Positions 1 through 11,678 of a DNA stretch of 64,000 bases are shown here, one piece after another (positions within the stretch are counted from its first letter, which is position 1; the number at the start of each line of letters is the position of its first letter). The translations under genes and the position numbers were made by a program. The notes beneath the pieces are model-generated. The model ran no database searches and was not told where the DNA came from. It saw only the letters and a program-made list of their open reading frames with translations. Location: positions 171,735,298-171,799,297 of the forward strand of contig JAIOJX010000030.1 in assembly GCA_022376925.1 (NCBI GenBank). Reading direction: 5' to 3'. This DNA is from Tragulus kanchil. Taxonomy: Eukaryota; Chordata; Mammalia; Artiodactyla; Tragulidae.

Positions 1-112
1 AGAGGATCAAAAGAAAATCTAAAGTGAAAATGCATACCCATTCTATAGTATTATCACTTTTAATCATCTGAAAACATACATTAAAATCATATCCATTAAA
101 ATCTCCAGAAGA

Positions 113-373
113 GGCTTCCTTGGTGGTCCAGTGGGTGGTGAGTCTGCCTTGCAGTGCAAGGGGCGCCAGTTCGACCCCTGGCCTGGGAGGATCCCATGTG
201 CCACAGAGCGCTAGACCAGAATGTCCAATTGTGAGCCAGTGCTCTAGAGCCGGTGCTCTGCTGCGGGAGTGGTCGCTATGGTGGAAGGCCCACACAGGCC
301 AAAGAACAAAGGTGGATGAAAAAAATAAATGAAAGACCAATAAAAGTGGCCAAAATTTAAAAGACAAAAAAAA
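113..373 (+). mobile_element. CHR-type SINE (tRNA-Glu derived), complete, with target-site duplication
   Basis: It starts with the typical 'ggcttccttggtggtccagt' head containing a Pol III A-box-like tract. A B-box-like 'ggttcgacccc' relative (seen as gttcgacccc) follows near 170, and an A-rich tail closes it. A 15-base direct repeat (aaaatctccagaaga) flanks it at 98-112 and 374-388, the signature of L1-driven insertion. The short open reading across it is only SINE sequence. Confidence 0.88.
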
Positions 374-1236
374 AAAATCTCCAGAAGACAGACAGGAATG
401 TGGACTTTAAAAAACTGATTTTGGAGAGAGGAACTACTTGACAGAACAGAATAAAACAGGAAAGAAACTCATTTGGACTCTTGAATTGTATCCTCTGGCA
501 TTTGTTATCAATGAGAAAACTTATGTTGTCTTTAAGCAAGGTATTCTCATGTTACGGATTGTAAGTTCTTGATGTAACAGCATAAACTCTCATAGTATGT
601 ATATGGAACCCAGATCTGTCTTACACATGGTTCCTTTATGAAGAAGCCATGCAAAACAGATGTGTTTAGTTTTGAACTTCCACACATGTCCAGACTTTCT
701 GGAGAGGGCAAAGGTGAGCCTGTTTCTATCCAGGGTGAGATGTTCCTCCAGCTAGAACCCATAGGGTGCTAAAGCAGAAGTTCATTCCTAGACTCTTTCC
801 TGTTGTGAAATGCTTAGTGTCTGACAGCCAGGACAGCTGCCAAACCTCAGCTGAGGTGATGACAAGGGGGGAGTCTTTACCCTTAAATCCCATCCAGTGT
901 CTTTTCTCAACAAGCCAGGCTGCAAGGCAGAAAGGTGCACCCTCTAAACAACCTAATGCTGGTCATTTAATTTTCTAGGAGGAGGATGGGGTTGACTCTT
1001 CCTGCCATGGGTGTGTAGAACACTAACCACATGTTTCCTGTCTACCAGTACATATATTGAATGTGTCATTTTGAATTTTCTAGGAAATGCACATGTGACT
1101 ACACAGTCATATTTTAATTTGTGGAGAGGATCAAAAGAAAATCTAAAGTGAAAATGCATACCCATTCTATAGTATTATCACTTTTAATCATCTGAAAACA
1201 TACATTAAAATCATATCCATTAAAATCTCCAGAAGA

Positions 1237-1497
1237 GGCTTCCTTGGTGGTCCAGTGGGTGGTGAGTCTGCCTTGCAGTGCAAGGGGCGCCAGTTCGACC
1301 CCTGGCCTGGGAGGATCCCATGTGCCACAGAGCGCTAGACCAGAATGTCCAATTGTGAGCCAGTGCTCTAGAGCCGGTGCTCTGCTGCGGGAGTGGTCGC
1401 TATGGTGGAAGGCCCACACAGGCCAAAGAACAAAGGTGGATGAAAAAAATAAATGAAAGACCAATAAAAGTGGCCAAAATTTAAAAGACAAAAAAAA
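1237..1497 (+). mobile_element. CHR-type SINE, second copy inside duplication 1
   Basis: It matches the element at 113-373, including the 15-base flanking repeats at 1222-1236 and 1498-1512. The flanks are shared too, so this is a copy of the segment and not an independent insertion. Confidence 0.88.
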
Positions 1498-2104
1498 AAA
1501 ATCTCCAGAAGACAGACAGGAATGTGGACTTTAAAAAACTGATTTTGGAGAGAGGAACTACTTGACAGAACAGAATAAAACAGGAAAGAAACTCATTTGG
1601 ACTCTTGAATTGTATCCTCTGGCATTTGTTATCAATGAGAAAACTTATGTTGTCTTTAAGCAAGGTATTCTCATGTTACGGATTGTAAGTTCTTGATGTA
1701 ACAGCATAAACTCTCATAGTATGTATATGGAACCCAGATCTGTCTTACACATGGTTCCTTTATGAAGAAGCCATGCAAAACAGATGTGTTTAGTTTTGAA
1801 CTTCCACACATGTCCAGACTTTCTGGAGAGGGCAAAGGTGAGCCTGTTTCTATCCAGGGTGAGATGTTCCTCCAGCTAGAACCCATAGGGTGCTTTGCGA
1901 AAGCAGAAGTTCATTCCTAGACTCTTTCCTGTTGTGAAATGCTTAGTGTCTGACAGCCAGGACAGCTGCCAAACCTCAGCTGAGGTGATGACAAGGGGGG
2001 AGTCTTTACCCTTAAATCCCATCCAGTGTCTTTTCTCAACAAGCCAGGCTGCAAGGCAGAAAGGTGCACCCTCTAAACAACCTAATGCTGGTTAGAAGTG
2101 GCCA

Positions 2105-2543
2105 GTGCAATGGACTGAATTATGTCCCACCCTGTAACTGTATATTTGAAATTTGAATGTGACTTGATTTGGAAAAAAGGTTTTTTTTTTGCCTATACTA
2201 ACATGAGTGATCTCAGGATGATACTATTTTAGGTTAGGGTGGACTCTAAATCCAGTGATGAGAATTCTTAGAAGAAAAAAAAAAAAAAAGGAAGGTACTG
2301 TGAATATGAAAGCAGAGACAGAAGTGAAGTGTCTACCACCTAAGGGCACCAAAGAGGGCTGGCAGCCTTCTGGGTGGGGGAGGGGTCAGGAACAGACCCT
2401 CCCTCAAGCTTCTAGAAGGAACCAGCCCTGCCAGAACCTTGAGTTAGAACTTCTCGCCTCCCAATGGTAGAAGAATGCATCCCTGTGTCTGTTAAGCCAC
2501 TAGGATTCTAATGTTTTGGCAGCTCTTGGGAAACTAACACAGC
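2105..2543 (+). mobile_element. Ancient interspersed mammalian repeat, forward orientation
   Basis: It runs from 'caatggactgaattatgtcc' to 'ctcttgggaaactaacacag', with the 'ttaagccact' tract before the end. This is the layout of a common old mammalian repeat found in many genomes. I do not assign a family name with confidence. It carries an internal A-run at about 2276-2289. A relative in reverse orientation lies at 2682-3025. Confidence 0.55.
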
Positions 2544-2681
2544 TGGTCTGGAGGCTCATGCAGACCATGGGCATGTTCACGGACACCATATCCCTGGAAC
2601 AGATTTCTCTTCCTCCCCGTCTTATCTCTGCCTTCCACATTCGTTCCTCTTCCCTCTCCATCTGTTTTCCTTTGTACACTC

Positions 2682-3025
2682 AGGAGGCCAGAATAGAATA
2701 CCACAGACTGGGTGGCTTAAACTAAGGACATGTATTTCTCAGAGTTTGGGCACTGAGAAGACCCAAATCAAGGTGCTGGCGTGGAGGTTTCATTCTCAGA
2801 TTTCTCATCTTGGCTCACAGGCAGTAGCCCTCTCCCTGGGAGCTCAGGTGCCCTGTCCTCAGTGTGCAGGCAGGGAGCAAGAGCAAGCTCTCTTCTGTTA
2901 TCCCATCATGATGTATGCACCCCCGCCAAGAACTCACCCAATCCAGAGTTCCTCGTCTCTACATATGTCACACTGGGGCTCAAGGGCTTCCACATGTACA
3001 TTTAGGGATAGGGCACACATACTCA
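2682..3025 (-). mobile_element. Ancient interspersed mammalian repeat, reverse orientation
   Basis: It contains 'taccacagactgggtggctt' followed by a 'ctcagagtttgggcactgag' tract. This is the reverse complement of the 3' part of the family seen at 2105-2543, so the two form an inverted pair about 140 bases apart. It is repeated at 3779-4122 by duplication 2. Confidence 0.5.
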
Positions 3026-3064
3026 GTCCTAAGTCATTCTCCTTCCCTGCTTGCTTTTGTTTTC

Positions 3065-3585
3065 TCCTTTGGGTCAACTCCAGTAAGATATAATTACATA
3101 CAATAAAATTCACCAGTTTTAAGTGCATGATTGGATGGGTTTTCACCTAAGTATGCAGTCATGTGCTCCTACTACAATCATGAATATTTTCATCATCACA
3201 CAAAGTTCCCTGAGCCTGTTTGACCTCAGCTCGCTCTCTCTACACCCAGGGAAATGCTGATGTGCTTTTCATCTCTGCAGTTTTGCCCGTGCTGTAATTT
3301 CATATAAATGGAATCACAATTGCTGGTTCTGATGTCTGCTCCTTTTGTTCAACATCATGCCTTTGAGATTTATCTGTTTGCTTGTGTGGATGGATAGTTA
3401 CTTTTCTGGCAGATTCGTACTCCATTGTAGGGGTAGACCACCATTTGTTCATTCATTCACCAGTTGGTGAACATTTGGGGCGTTTACAACTTTTGGTGAT
3501 TATACATAAATGTGCTGTGACCATCTATGTGCAGCTTTCTGTGGACATATGTTTCCATTTGTCCTTTTAGTTTGGTGGGTCTGGA
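3065..3585 (-). mobile_element. Old L1 (L1M-type) 3' end fragment
   Basis: The plus strand reads 'ataaaattcaccagttttaa', then the 'catataaatggaatcaca' tract and 'attcattcaccagttggtga', ending near 'gtggacatatgtttccattt'. These are hallmark segments of the antisense 3' end of old L1 elements. It is well diverged, with no intact reading, and is repeated at 4162-4682 by duplication 2. Confidence 0.75.
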
Positions 3586-4848
3586 ATTTTATAATCCCTA
3601 TCTTTTCTAGGGACGTGCCCTATGGCTGTATTTTGAAAGACGCCCTTTAGGCTCATGCAGACCATGGGCATGTTCACGGACACCATATCCCTGGAACAGA
3701 TTTCTCTTCCTCCCCGTCTTATCTCTGCCTTCCACATTCGTTCCTCTTCCCTCTCCATCTGTTTTCCTTTGTACACTCAGGAGGCCAGAATAGAATACCA
3801 CAGACTGGGTGGCTTAAACTAAGGACATGTATTTCTCAGAGTTTGGGCACTGAGAAGACCCAAATCAAGGTGCTGGCGTGGAGGGTTCATTGTCAGATTT
3901 CTCATCTCGGCTCACAGGCTGTAGCCCTCCCCCTGGGAGCTCAGGTGCCCTGTCCTCAGTGTGCAGGCAGGGAGCAAGAGCAAGCTCTCTTCTGTTATCC
4001 CATCATGATGTATGCACCCCCGCCAAGAACTCACCCAATCCAGAGTTCCTCGTCTCTACATATGTCACACTGGGGCTCAAGGGCTTCCACATGTACATTT
4101 AGGGATAGGGCACACATACTCAGTCCTAAGTCATTCTCCTTCCCTGCTTGCTTTTGTTTTCTCCTTTGGGTCAACTCCAGTAAGATATAATTACATACAA
4201 TAAAATTCACCAGTTTTAAGTGCATGATTGGATGGGTTTTCACCTAAGTATGCAGTCATGTGCTCCTACTACAATCATGAATATTTTCATCATCACACAA
4301 AGTTCCCTGAGCCTGTTTGACCTCAGCTCGCTCTCTCTACACCCAGGGAAATGCTGATGTGCTTTTCATCTCTGCAGTTTTGCCCGTGCTGTAATTTCAT
4401 ATAAATGGAATCACAATTGCTGGTTCTGATGTCTGCTCCTTTTGTTCAACATCATGCCTTTGAGATTTATCTGTTTGCTTGTGTGGATGGATAGTTACTT
4501 TTCTGGCAGATTCGTACTCCATTGTAGGGGTAGACCACCATTTGTTCATTCATTCACCAGTTGGTGAACATTTGGGGCGTTTACAACTTTTGGTGATTAT
4601 ACATAAATGTGCTGTGACCATCTATGTGCAGCTTTCTGTGGACATATGTTTCCATTTGTCCTTTTAGTTTGGTGGGTCTGGAATTTTATAATCCCTATCT
4701 TTTCTAGGGACGTGCCCTATGGCTGTATTTTGAAAGACGCTTGCCTGGATGTGCTCAAGTTTTTTTGTCTTTGATATTCTGTGATGAATATGAAATAATC
4801 TTGATCTGAGTCTCAGGCTTTTATCAATTTTTTCACAAATATGAAAGC

Positions 4849-4955
4849 AGAAGTTAGTCACTCAGTTGTGTCTAGCTGTTTTGTGATCCCATGGACTTCT
4901 CTGTCCATGGAATTCTCCAGGAAAGACTACTGGAGTGGGTTGCCATTTCCTTCTC
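4849..4955 (-). mobile_element. BovA/Bov-tA SINE fragment
   Basis: The plus strand reads 'gttagtcactcagttgtgtc' then 'tggaattctccaggaaagac' and 'tggagtgggttgccatttcc', the reverse complement of the BovA half of Bov-tA. The tRNA-derived head is missing. Confidence 0.8.
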
Positions 4956-5620
4956 ATACTAAATATAGGCTGACAGGTATAATTAAACCATTCCAGGATA
5001 ATTAGACCATTCTTTCTCTTGAAGCAGGGCGGCCATCCCCAGGAAACCAGCCCCAAAGAGTGCAGAAAACTGAGAGGCCACTGTGTCTCTGCAGTCAGCT
5101 CTCTGATTTCCATGTAGCACAGCCACCTGCCTTTCGCCCTGTCCCACCACTCTGCTGCTGATGGGTCTTGGCCACACAACTGACTTTCTCTGAGCCTCAT
5201 TATTTTCATTGTAAAGTGGATGTGAGGGTAACACTACTTAGGATTGTTGTGTGTGAAATAAGACATGAGTGAAGTGATACATACGATGGACTGAATACAT
5301 CAGCTGGTGTTTAGAAAATGGTTCATAAATAATAGCTGCTGCTGTTATTACTTGGGGGAAGGGCAGTCTCTCTCTCCTTAGCTGTTACAGCTTCCTTTCC
5401 CTCTTTCCCCTTTCCCCCCTGCCCTCTTGTAAGGATTACACACACACAGAAGAGATAACCCCGTGGAGTCTGCAAAAGGCCATGGCTTTGAGGGTTCAGA
5501 AAGGAGGAAGCTAACAGCTCATCTACTGATGCAGTGGCCCTGGGTCTGTGAAATTTACTCTTGGTGGTTTTAGAAACTTTCAGCCAATCTGGAGGTTGTT
5601 CATTAGAGAAGCTGAAGAAA
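4956..5620. other. Unique DNA, no feature recognised
   Basis: There is no repeat I can name and no reading with recognisable homology. It has a pyrimidine-rich stretch around 5380-5430. It is not duplicated in the window. Confidence 0.6.
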
Positions 5621-5940
5621 CAGGCCTTTTTCTTTCCCTGGGGGACTCAGAGGACCTGTCCTCCCCTTCCTTCTTGCTATGGCTATAATTCCTTTCCTGG
5701 CACAAGACTCATAGGTTTCTAGTTTTCATATACTTGAAGGTAAACGCTAATAAAGCGAGAGAAACCCTTTGGGTCCCTCTGCTCTGGGATCCTGTCATTT
5801 ATCCAGAGTAGACCTAAGCTATAGAAACACCCTGTGCTATTTGAGTTTCATGTGTTGAATGAAAAAGAACCTACTTTCCTTCCTGGTTTTCATCTGGAAT
5901 TGGGGTGGGATCAGAAGACCCTTTTCTTCTATTTTTATTA
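5621..5940. repeat. Diverged local repeat, first member
   Basis: This segment aligns over its length with 9812-10173. Shared blocks include 'ccttccttcttgctatggct' and 'tttgggtccctctgctctgg'. Many substitutions and small indels separate them (roughly 80-85% identity by eye), so this pair is old, unlike the near-identical 1.1 kb duplications. It could be an old local duplication or two copies of an unnamed interspersed repeat. Confidence 0.7.
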
Positions 5941-5984
5941 AAGTCTGGAGGATTTCAATGAAAATTCCCTGCTTTTCTGCATGA

Positions 5985-6013
5985 AATTATATATATATAT
6001 GTATATATATATT
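5985..6013. repeat. AT dinucleotide microsatellite
   Basis: A short alternating AT run is interrupted by 'gt' at about 6000. It is present once. Confidence 0.8.
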
Positions 6014-6701
6014 AGGTGTTTGACAATGGCAAAGCTTGCTGTGTGTGCGACGTTGTGTGTGAAATTCTAGCATCCATCTGCTGGTTTTTCTACATATTTT
6101 GAAAGAACCTACCCTGGATGTTCTTGGGAAGGGAAGGAGCCAAACTAGGTTTAAGCTGGGTTTGTCTTTAGCCATTTCATTTTATTTAAATAGGTCTTTT
6201 CACAGAAACAGAAGTAGGAACAACTGAGGCAATGGGTGTAAGTCCACTGACTCCCTTCTGTGCTGTAAGAGGACAGGAGAGATACACAGGTGGTAAAAGG
6301 AAGTAGGCTGCTAGTCTTCTCAACTAGGAGAGGTGACTGCAGAAAGAACATAAATGTGGGCTGAATGGGGACTAAAGTAATAGTGTTCTGTAGGAAGGAC
6401 AGTTTATGGCTACAGTGTTTGAACACTTAGAATGAGCCAGGGCTGTGCTCTGTGTAACGTGTGACAGTGTATACTTTACCTCATTTCAGCACCAGCAACT
6501 CAGCCTCCAGCAACTCCCATTCCTCTGATGGGACCTATAGACTCAGAAGGGGCACCAAGCTCTCCATTTTCAAACCCCAGGTTTCAGCCTCTCTACACAG
6601 AAGCCGAAATGATGAACCACTCTTTAACCAACAGTGCCCCACCTATAACTCACTCAGGAAGGAGAGTTTCTGGTTCCTTACGTTAGACACCTTATTAATT
6701 T
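6014..6701. other. Unique DNA, no feature recognised
   Basis: Several short open frames are present, the longest about 90 codons. None has a signal, motif or splice context that I can support. Confidence 0.55.
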
Positions 6702-8921
6702 AAGAAGAAGAAAAAAAATGCTGCTGGGGCCATTAATTCATTCTGAGCTAAAGACAGAGAAAAGGAGAAAGAATGATTGGAGTTGGTGATACTTTAATTA
6801 TAGAGATTTCACAAGGGCTCACAGTGTTACACAGCAGCTTTGGGAGTGATAGATGGAGCCGGGTGCACCTTCCTTTGTCATTCTCGTGTAGGGGAGTCAA
6901 GTTTGTTGAAAGGACAAACCCAGCTCTGCTTCCTGTGGCCTTCTCAACTTAGTTATGTGTTCCCTCTATTTCCACAAAGGCCTTTTGCAAAGATATTATA
7001 AGGGGCTCACCGGAAAACTATATGAGCTCAGAGAAGAAGCCCAGAACACAGCAAAACAGAGCAACTAAAGTCAGATGGAGGGAAAGTTGTGAATTCTTGG
7101 AGAAACAGTGTTGACAGCACCTGTCCAAAGGGCCATGAGCAGAAGAGGCTTCAAATGGACCTATCATTTAGCTACATTTTTGCTACATCATTTGTAACAT
7201 TTTGCTAAGGTTTGGACTTATTTTTGTTTAAATGTAGATTTCAGAAGTTACTGGGAACTGATCTAAAGTTTCTCATGACCTGGCACGCCTGAGCTGAGCC
7301 ACAGGAGGGGACGTGCTGTACAGACATGAGGCAGAAAGCAGGAAGAGATGATGCGTGTGCCCCCCGGAATGCTAAGTAGAAAAGACAGTTTTCAAAGAAA
7401 CCTCAGCACTGGCTCCACCTGGTTATGTGGAGCCATGACTTTGCAGAAGTCAGTCTATTTGTGAGCAAGTCAACCCCACACTGTTAAACTCCATCCTCCC
7501 AAGGCTGGTGTGGACACCACCCGGATCTGTGGGTACCATCACTGGAGCAACAGAGACTGATTTCACCATCATCTTTCCCCTCAATTTTCTCTGTTATTTC
7601 TTTCTCTTCTTTGTTTTTGCCTTTATTTGCACCTATCCTTGATCACTCACACACTCCCCTTCTTGATAGGAAAAAGAAAAAAGAAAAGGAGCCTAAGAAA
7701 GGATAGGTAGTAATGACGAGCAATGAGTTTGAGTTTCCTGGCAGGGAAGAGAATGAGGGAGTACCAGAGTGCTGTCAGGTCTGGATGATTTAAGGCCAGG
7801 GCGGGGCAACATTAAAGAAGAAGAAAAAAAATGCTGCTGGGGCCATTAATTCATTCTGAGCTAAAGACAGAGAAAAGGAGAAAGAATGATTGGAGTTGGT
7901 GATACTTTAATTATAGAGATTTCACAAGGGCTCACAGTGTTACACAGCAGCTTTGGGAGTGATAGATGGAGCCGGGTGCACCTTCCTTTGTCATTCTCGT
8001 GTAGGGGAGTCAAGTTTGTTGAAAGGACAAACCCAGCTCTGCTTCCTGTGGCCTTCTCAACTTAGTTATGTGTTCCCTCTATTTCCACAAAGGCCTTTTG
8101 CAAAGATATTATAAGGGGCTCACCGGAAAACTATATGAGCTCAGAGAAGAAGCCCAGAACACAGCAAAACAGAGCAACTAAAGTCAGATGGAGGGAAAGT
8201 TGTGAATTCTTGGAGAAACAGTGTTGACAGCACCTGTCCAAAGGGCCATGAGCAGAAGAGGCTTCAAATGGACCTATCATTTAGCTACATTTTTGCTACA
8301 TCATTTGTAACATTTTGCTAAGGTTTGGACTTATTTTTGTTTAAATGTAGATTTCAGAAGTTACTGGGAACTGATCTAAAGTTTCTCATGACCTGGCACG
8401 CCTGAGCTGAGCCACAGGAGGGGACGTGCTGTACAGACATGAGGCAGAAAGCAGGAAGAGATGATGCGTGTGCCCCCCGGAATGCTAAGTAGAAAAGACA
8501 GTTTTCAAAGAAACCTCAGCACTGGCTCCACCTGGTTATGTGGAGCCATGACTTTGCAGAAGTCAGTCTATTTGTGAGCAAGTCAACCCCACACTGTTAA
8601 ACTCCATCCTCCCAAGGCTGGTGTGGACACCACCCGGATCTGTGGGTACCATCACTGGAGCAACAGAGACTGATTTCACCATCATCTTTCCCCTCAATTT
8701 TCTCTGTTATTTCTTTCTCTTCTTTGTTTTTGCCTTTATTTGCACCTATCCTTGATCACTCACACACTCCCCTTCTTGATAGGAAAAAGAAAAAAGAAAA
8801 GGAGCCTAAGAAAGGATAGGTAGTAATGACGAGCAATGAGTTTGAGTTTCCTGGCAGGGAAGAGAATGAGGGAGTACCAGAGTGCTGTCAGGTCTGGATG
8901 ATTTAAGGCCAGGGCGGGGCA
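6702..8921. repeat. Direct tandem duplication 3, period 1,113 bp
   Basis: Copy A is 6702-7808 and copy B is 7815-8921, with a 6-base spacer. I see no internal differences. The spacer and the first bases of copy B look like a shortened version of the bases before copy A ('accttattaatttaagaag' reduced to 'acattaaagaag'). I recognise no interspersed repeat or gene in the unit. Confidence 0.95.
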
Positions 8922-9304
8922 CACTGTGAGAGCCAGCAGGATGTGGAAGTGTCACTGGTCCTAGAGCCCTGGCCCCAACTTTTAGGTGACCCACTTGTCC
9001 TGTTGGCCTTTTCCACTTACATGCAGTCACAACAGGCCAGCTGCCCTCTCTAACTTGGTACCCAGACTGCACCTGGTTCAGGTCCGTGCACTGCCCTTCG
9101 GGCTATTTTATTCTTTCTCCACCTGAAATGTTGGTCAACATGTCCTGTTAAGATCTTGTCCAATTAAGGCAGGCAGAGGCAGACAGGATATTCAAAGTAT
9201 TTACCAATGCAGGATCGGGCGCTCAGGTTAACCCATGCCATGCAGGCATGCTGCTCGCAGGAAGGGGTCCTCTCCTGACCCCCAGTCCCCATTATGTGGG
9301 CTGG
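8922..9304. other. Unique DNA, no feature recognised
   Basis: Single-copy sequence between duplications 3 and 4. I can support no repeat or coding feature in it. Confidence 0.55.
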
Positions 9305-11678
9305 AGATGAACCTGCCTGTGACTGTCTCCTCCCTCTGAGTTGCTTTTTCTTCTGTTAAGTGAAGGGCTCAGCTCTGTTATCTCAGCCCCCTGTATGTTC
9401 ACAATGGCAGCTACATGGAGTGAGACCCTCGTTGGACCCAACGTCCTTGGCTGACATTCCTTCTGTGGAAGTAGATAAGCTTTCTTCACGTGGCTCCAGC
9501 ACCAGGCCGGGGATTCTTGCCGGAGGAGGTCTAGTGAGATGTATGTAAATAGTGCTGCCTTCCCACCCTCTCTCTCCACCATTGGCCTTCTCCATTGTGC
9601 AGCAGGAGCCTGGTCGGTTCTCCTGGCTTCTAGAAATTCACCTCTCCAGTCCAGTAAGACAGACATTAAGAAGCCTATCAATAATCATCTTACTCCCAGG
9701 TGTCTGTAATAGCGGAGAAGCTAGTGCTGCAGGAAAATAAATTGGCAGCTCATAGACAATGCAAATGAATATCAAAGGGTGTAGCTTGTGTGATGTCTAG
9801 GGAAGAAAATGCAGTATTTATTTCTTTTTTGGAGGACTCAAAGGACTCCCTTCAACCCTCACCTTCCTTCTTGCTATGGCTGTAATTCCTTTCCCAACTC
9901 AAGATCCATGGCTAGGTTTCTCTTTTTCATACACTTGAATGTATACTCTATTAAAGAGAAAGAAACCGTTTGGGTCCCTCTGCTCTGGGATCCTGTCATT
10001 TATCCAGAGTAGACCTGAGCTGTAGAAACACCCTGTACTATTTCAGCTTCATGTGTGGAATGAAAAAGGAGCTACTTTCTTTCCTTCCCGGTTTGCTTTC
10101 AAAAAAAAACACACACAAAACCTCCAGCTGGAAATAGGATGGGATCAGAAGATCTCTTTCTTCCATTTTTATTGGCATCCTTGCTGTAATATTTTAAGGA
10201 CCCCCAATTTTGTTTTTATGATGAGGATTAATGTGGACCGTGCACTTCCTCAGTCGGCTCTTAGACAGTGGCGTCTGCTTAGTCTCTGTGAAATGGAAAT
10301 GAGTGTGCCACAGCACCGGCAGCACTACCGTCGTTCATAATGTTACATGTTGGAAACAAAGTTCGGGCCAGCAATGCCACTGGTGACCAGGAGAATGCCT
10401 TCTGCAGGGGGAAAGGTATTTTGGCTAGCAGAAGAATGATGTTGAGGTTTCCTGTGGGAATGAACTGTTTCCTTTCTTGTGTAAACACCTGAAGTAGATG
10501 AACCTGCCTGTGACTGTCTCCTCCCTCTGAGTTGCTTTTTCTTCTGTTAAGTGAAGGGCTCAGCTCTGTTATCTCACCCCATTCCATGGCAGCTACATGG
10601 AGTGAGACCCTCGTTGGACCCAACGTCCTTGGCTGACATTCCTTCTGTGGAAGTAGATAAGCTTTCTTCACGTGGCTCCAGCACCAGGCCGGGGATTCTT
10701 GCCGGAGGAGGTCTAGTGAGATGTATGTAAATAGTGCTGCCTTCCCACCCTCTCTCTCCACCATTGGCCTTCTCCATTGTGCAGCAGGAGCCTGGTCGGT
10801 TCTCCTGGCTTCTAGAAATTCACCTCTCCAGTCCAGTAAGACAGACATTAAGAAGCCTATCAATAATCATCTTACTCCCAGGTGTCTGTAATAGCGGAGA
10901 AGCTAGTGCTGCAGGAAAATAAATTGGCAGCTCATAGACAATGCAAATGAATATCAAAGGGTGTAGCTTGTGTGATGTCTAGGGAAGAAAATGCAGTATT
11001 TATTTCTTTTTTGGAGGACTCAAAGGACTCCCTTCAACCCTCACCTTCCTTCTTGCTATGGCTGTAATTCCTTTCCCAACTCAAGATCCATGGCTAGGTT
11101 TCTCTTTTTCATACACTTGAATGTATACTCTATTAAAGAGAAAGAAACCGTTTGGGTCCCTCTGCTCTGGGATCCTGTCATTTATCCAGAGTAGACCTGA
11201 GCTGTAGAAACACCCTGTACTATTTCAGCTTCATGTGTGGAATGAAAAAGGAGCTACTTTCTTTCCTTCCCGGTTTGCTTTCAAAAAAAAACACACACAA
11301 AACCTCCAGCTGGAAATAGGATGGGATCAGAAGATCTCTTTCTTCCATTTTTATTGGCATCCTTGCTGTAATATTTTAAGGACCCCCAATTTTGTTTTTA
11401 TGATGAGGATTAATGTGGACCGTGCACTTCCTCAGTCGGCTCTTAGACAGTGGCGTCTGCTTAGTCTCTGTGAAATGGAAATGAGTGTGCCACAGCACCG
11501 GCAGCACTACCGTCGTTCATAATGTTACATGTTGGAAACAAAGTTCGGGCCAGCAATGCCACTGGTGACCAGGAGAATGCCTTCTGCAGGGGGAAAGGTA
11601 TTTTGGCTAGCAGAAGAATGATGTTGAGGTTTCCTGTGGCCTGAAGTGAAGACTTGTTTCCTTTCTTGTGTAAACACC
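9305..11678. repeat. Direct tandem duplication 4, period about 1,182-1,191 bp
   Basis: Copy A is 9305-10489 and copy B is 10496-11678. They differ at two places. About 85 bases into copy B, 'gccccctgtatgttcaca' is replaced by a shorter garbled stretch. About 30 bases before the end of copy A, 'gggaatgaactg' stands where copy B has 'gcctgaagtgaagacttg'. Both faults lie close to a junction side, as expected for poor fragment ends. Copy B overlaps copy A of duplication 5. Confidence 0.93.
9812..10173. repeat. Diverged local repeat, second member
   Basis: Relative of 5621-5940. It is re-copied at about 10994-11355 by duplication 4, and its last part again from 12385 by duplication 5. It carries an extra 'aaaaaaaaacacacacaaaa' tract absent from the first member. 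Confidence 0.7.

Larger units (their letters stand above)
1..2092. repeat. Direct tandem duplication 1, period about 1,124-1,129 bp
   Basis: Positions 1-963 recur at 1125-2092. The only clear difference is a 5-base insertion at 1895-1899 in the second copy. The 161 bases at 964-1124 have no partner inside the window. They most likely form the start of copy B (964-2092), whose copy A partner lies just upstream of the window. The duplicated unit includes a complete CHR SINE with its flanking target-site duplication, so the whole segment was copied after the SINE inserted. Confidence 0.93.
2552..4740. repeat. Direct tandem duplication 2, period 1,097 bp
   Basis: Copy A is 2552-3643 and copy B is 3649-4740, with a 5-base spacer. 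The copies align without indels. Unusually, five base substitutions cluster at about 2788-2835 versus 3885-3932. Elsewhere the copies look identical. The unit contains an old interspersed repeat and an L1 3' end. Confidence 0.95.

Noticed and set aside
113..373. tRNA-like A and B boxes
   Set aside because: They belong to a tRNA-derived SINE head. No complete tRNA cloverleaf is present, here or in the Bov-tA copies.
10279..10863. A 194-codon minus-strand open frame
   Set aside because: It spans the join of duplication 4, so its length is created by the junction. The 129-codon version in copy A is different, and no motif is visible.
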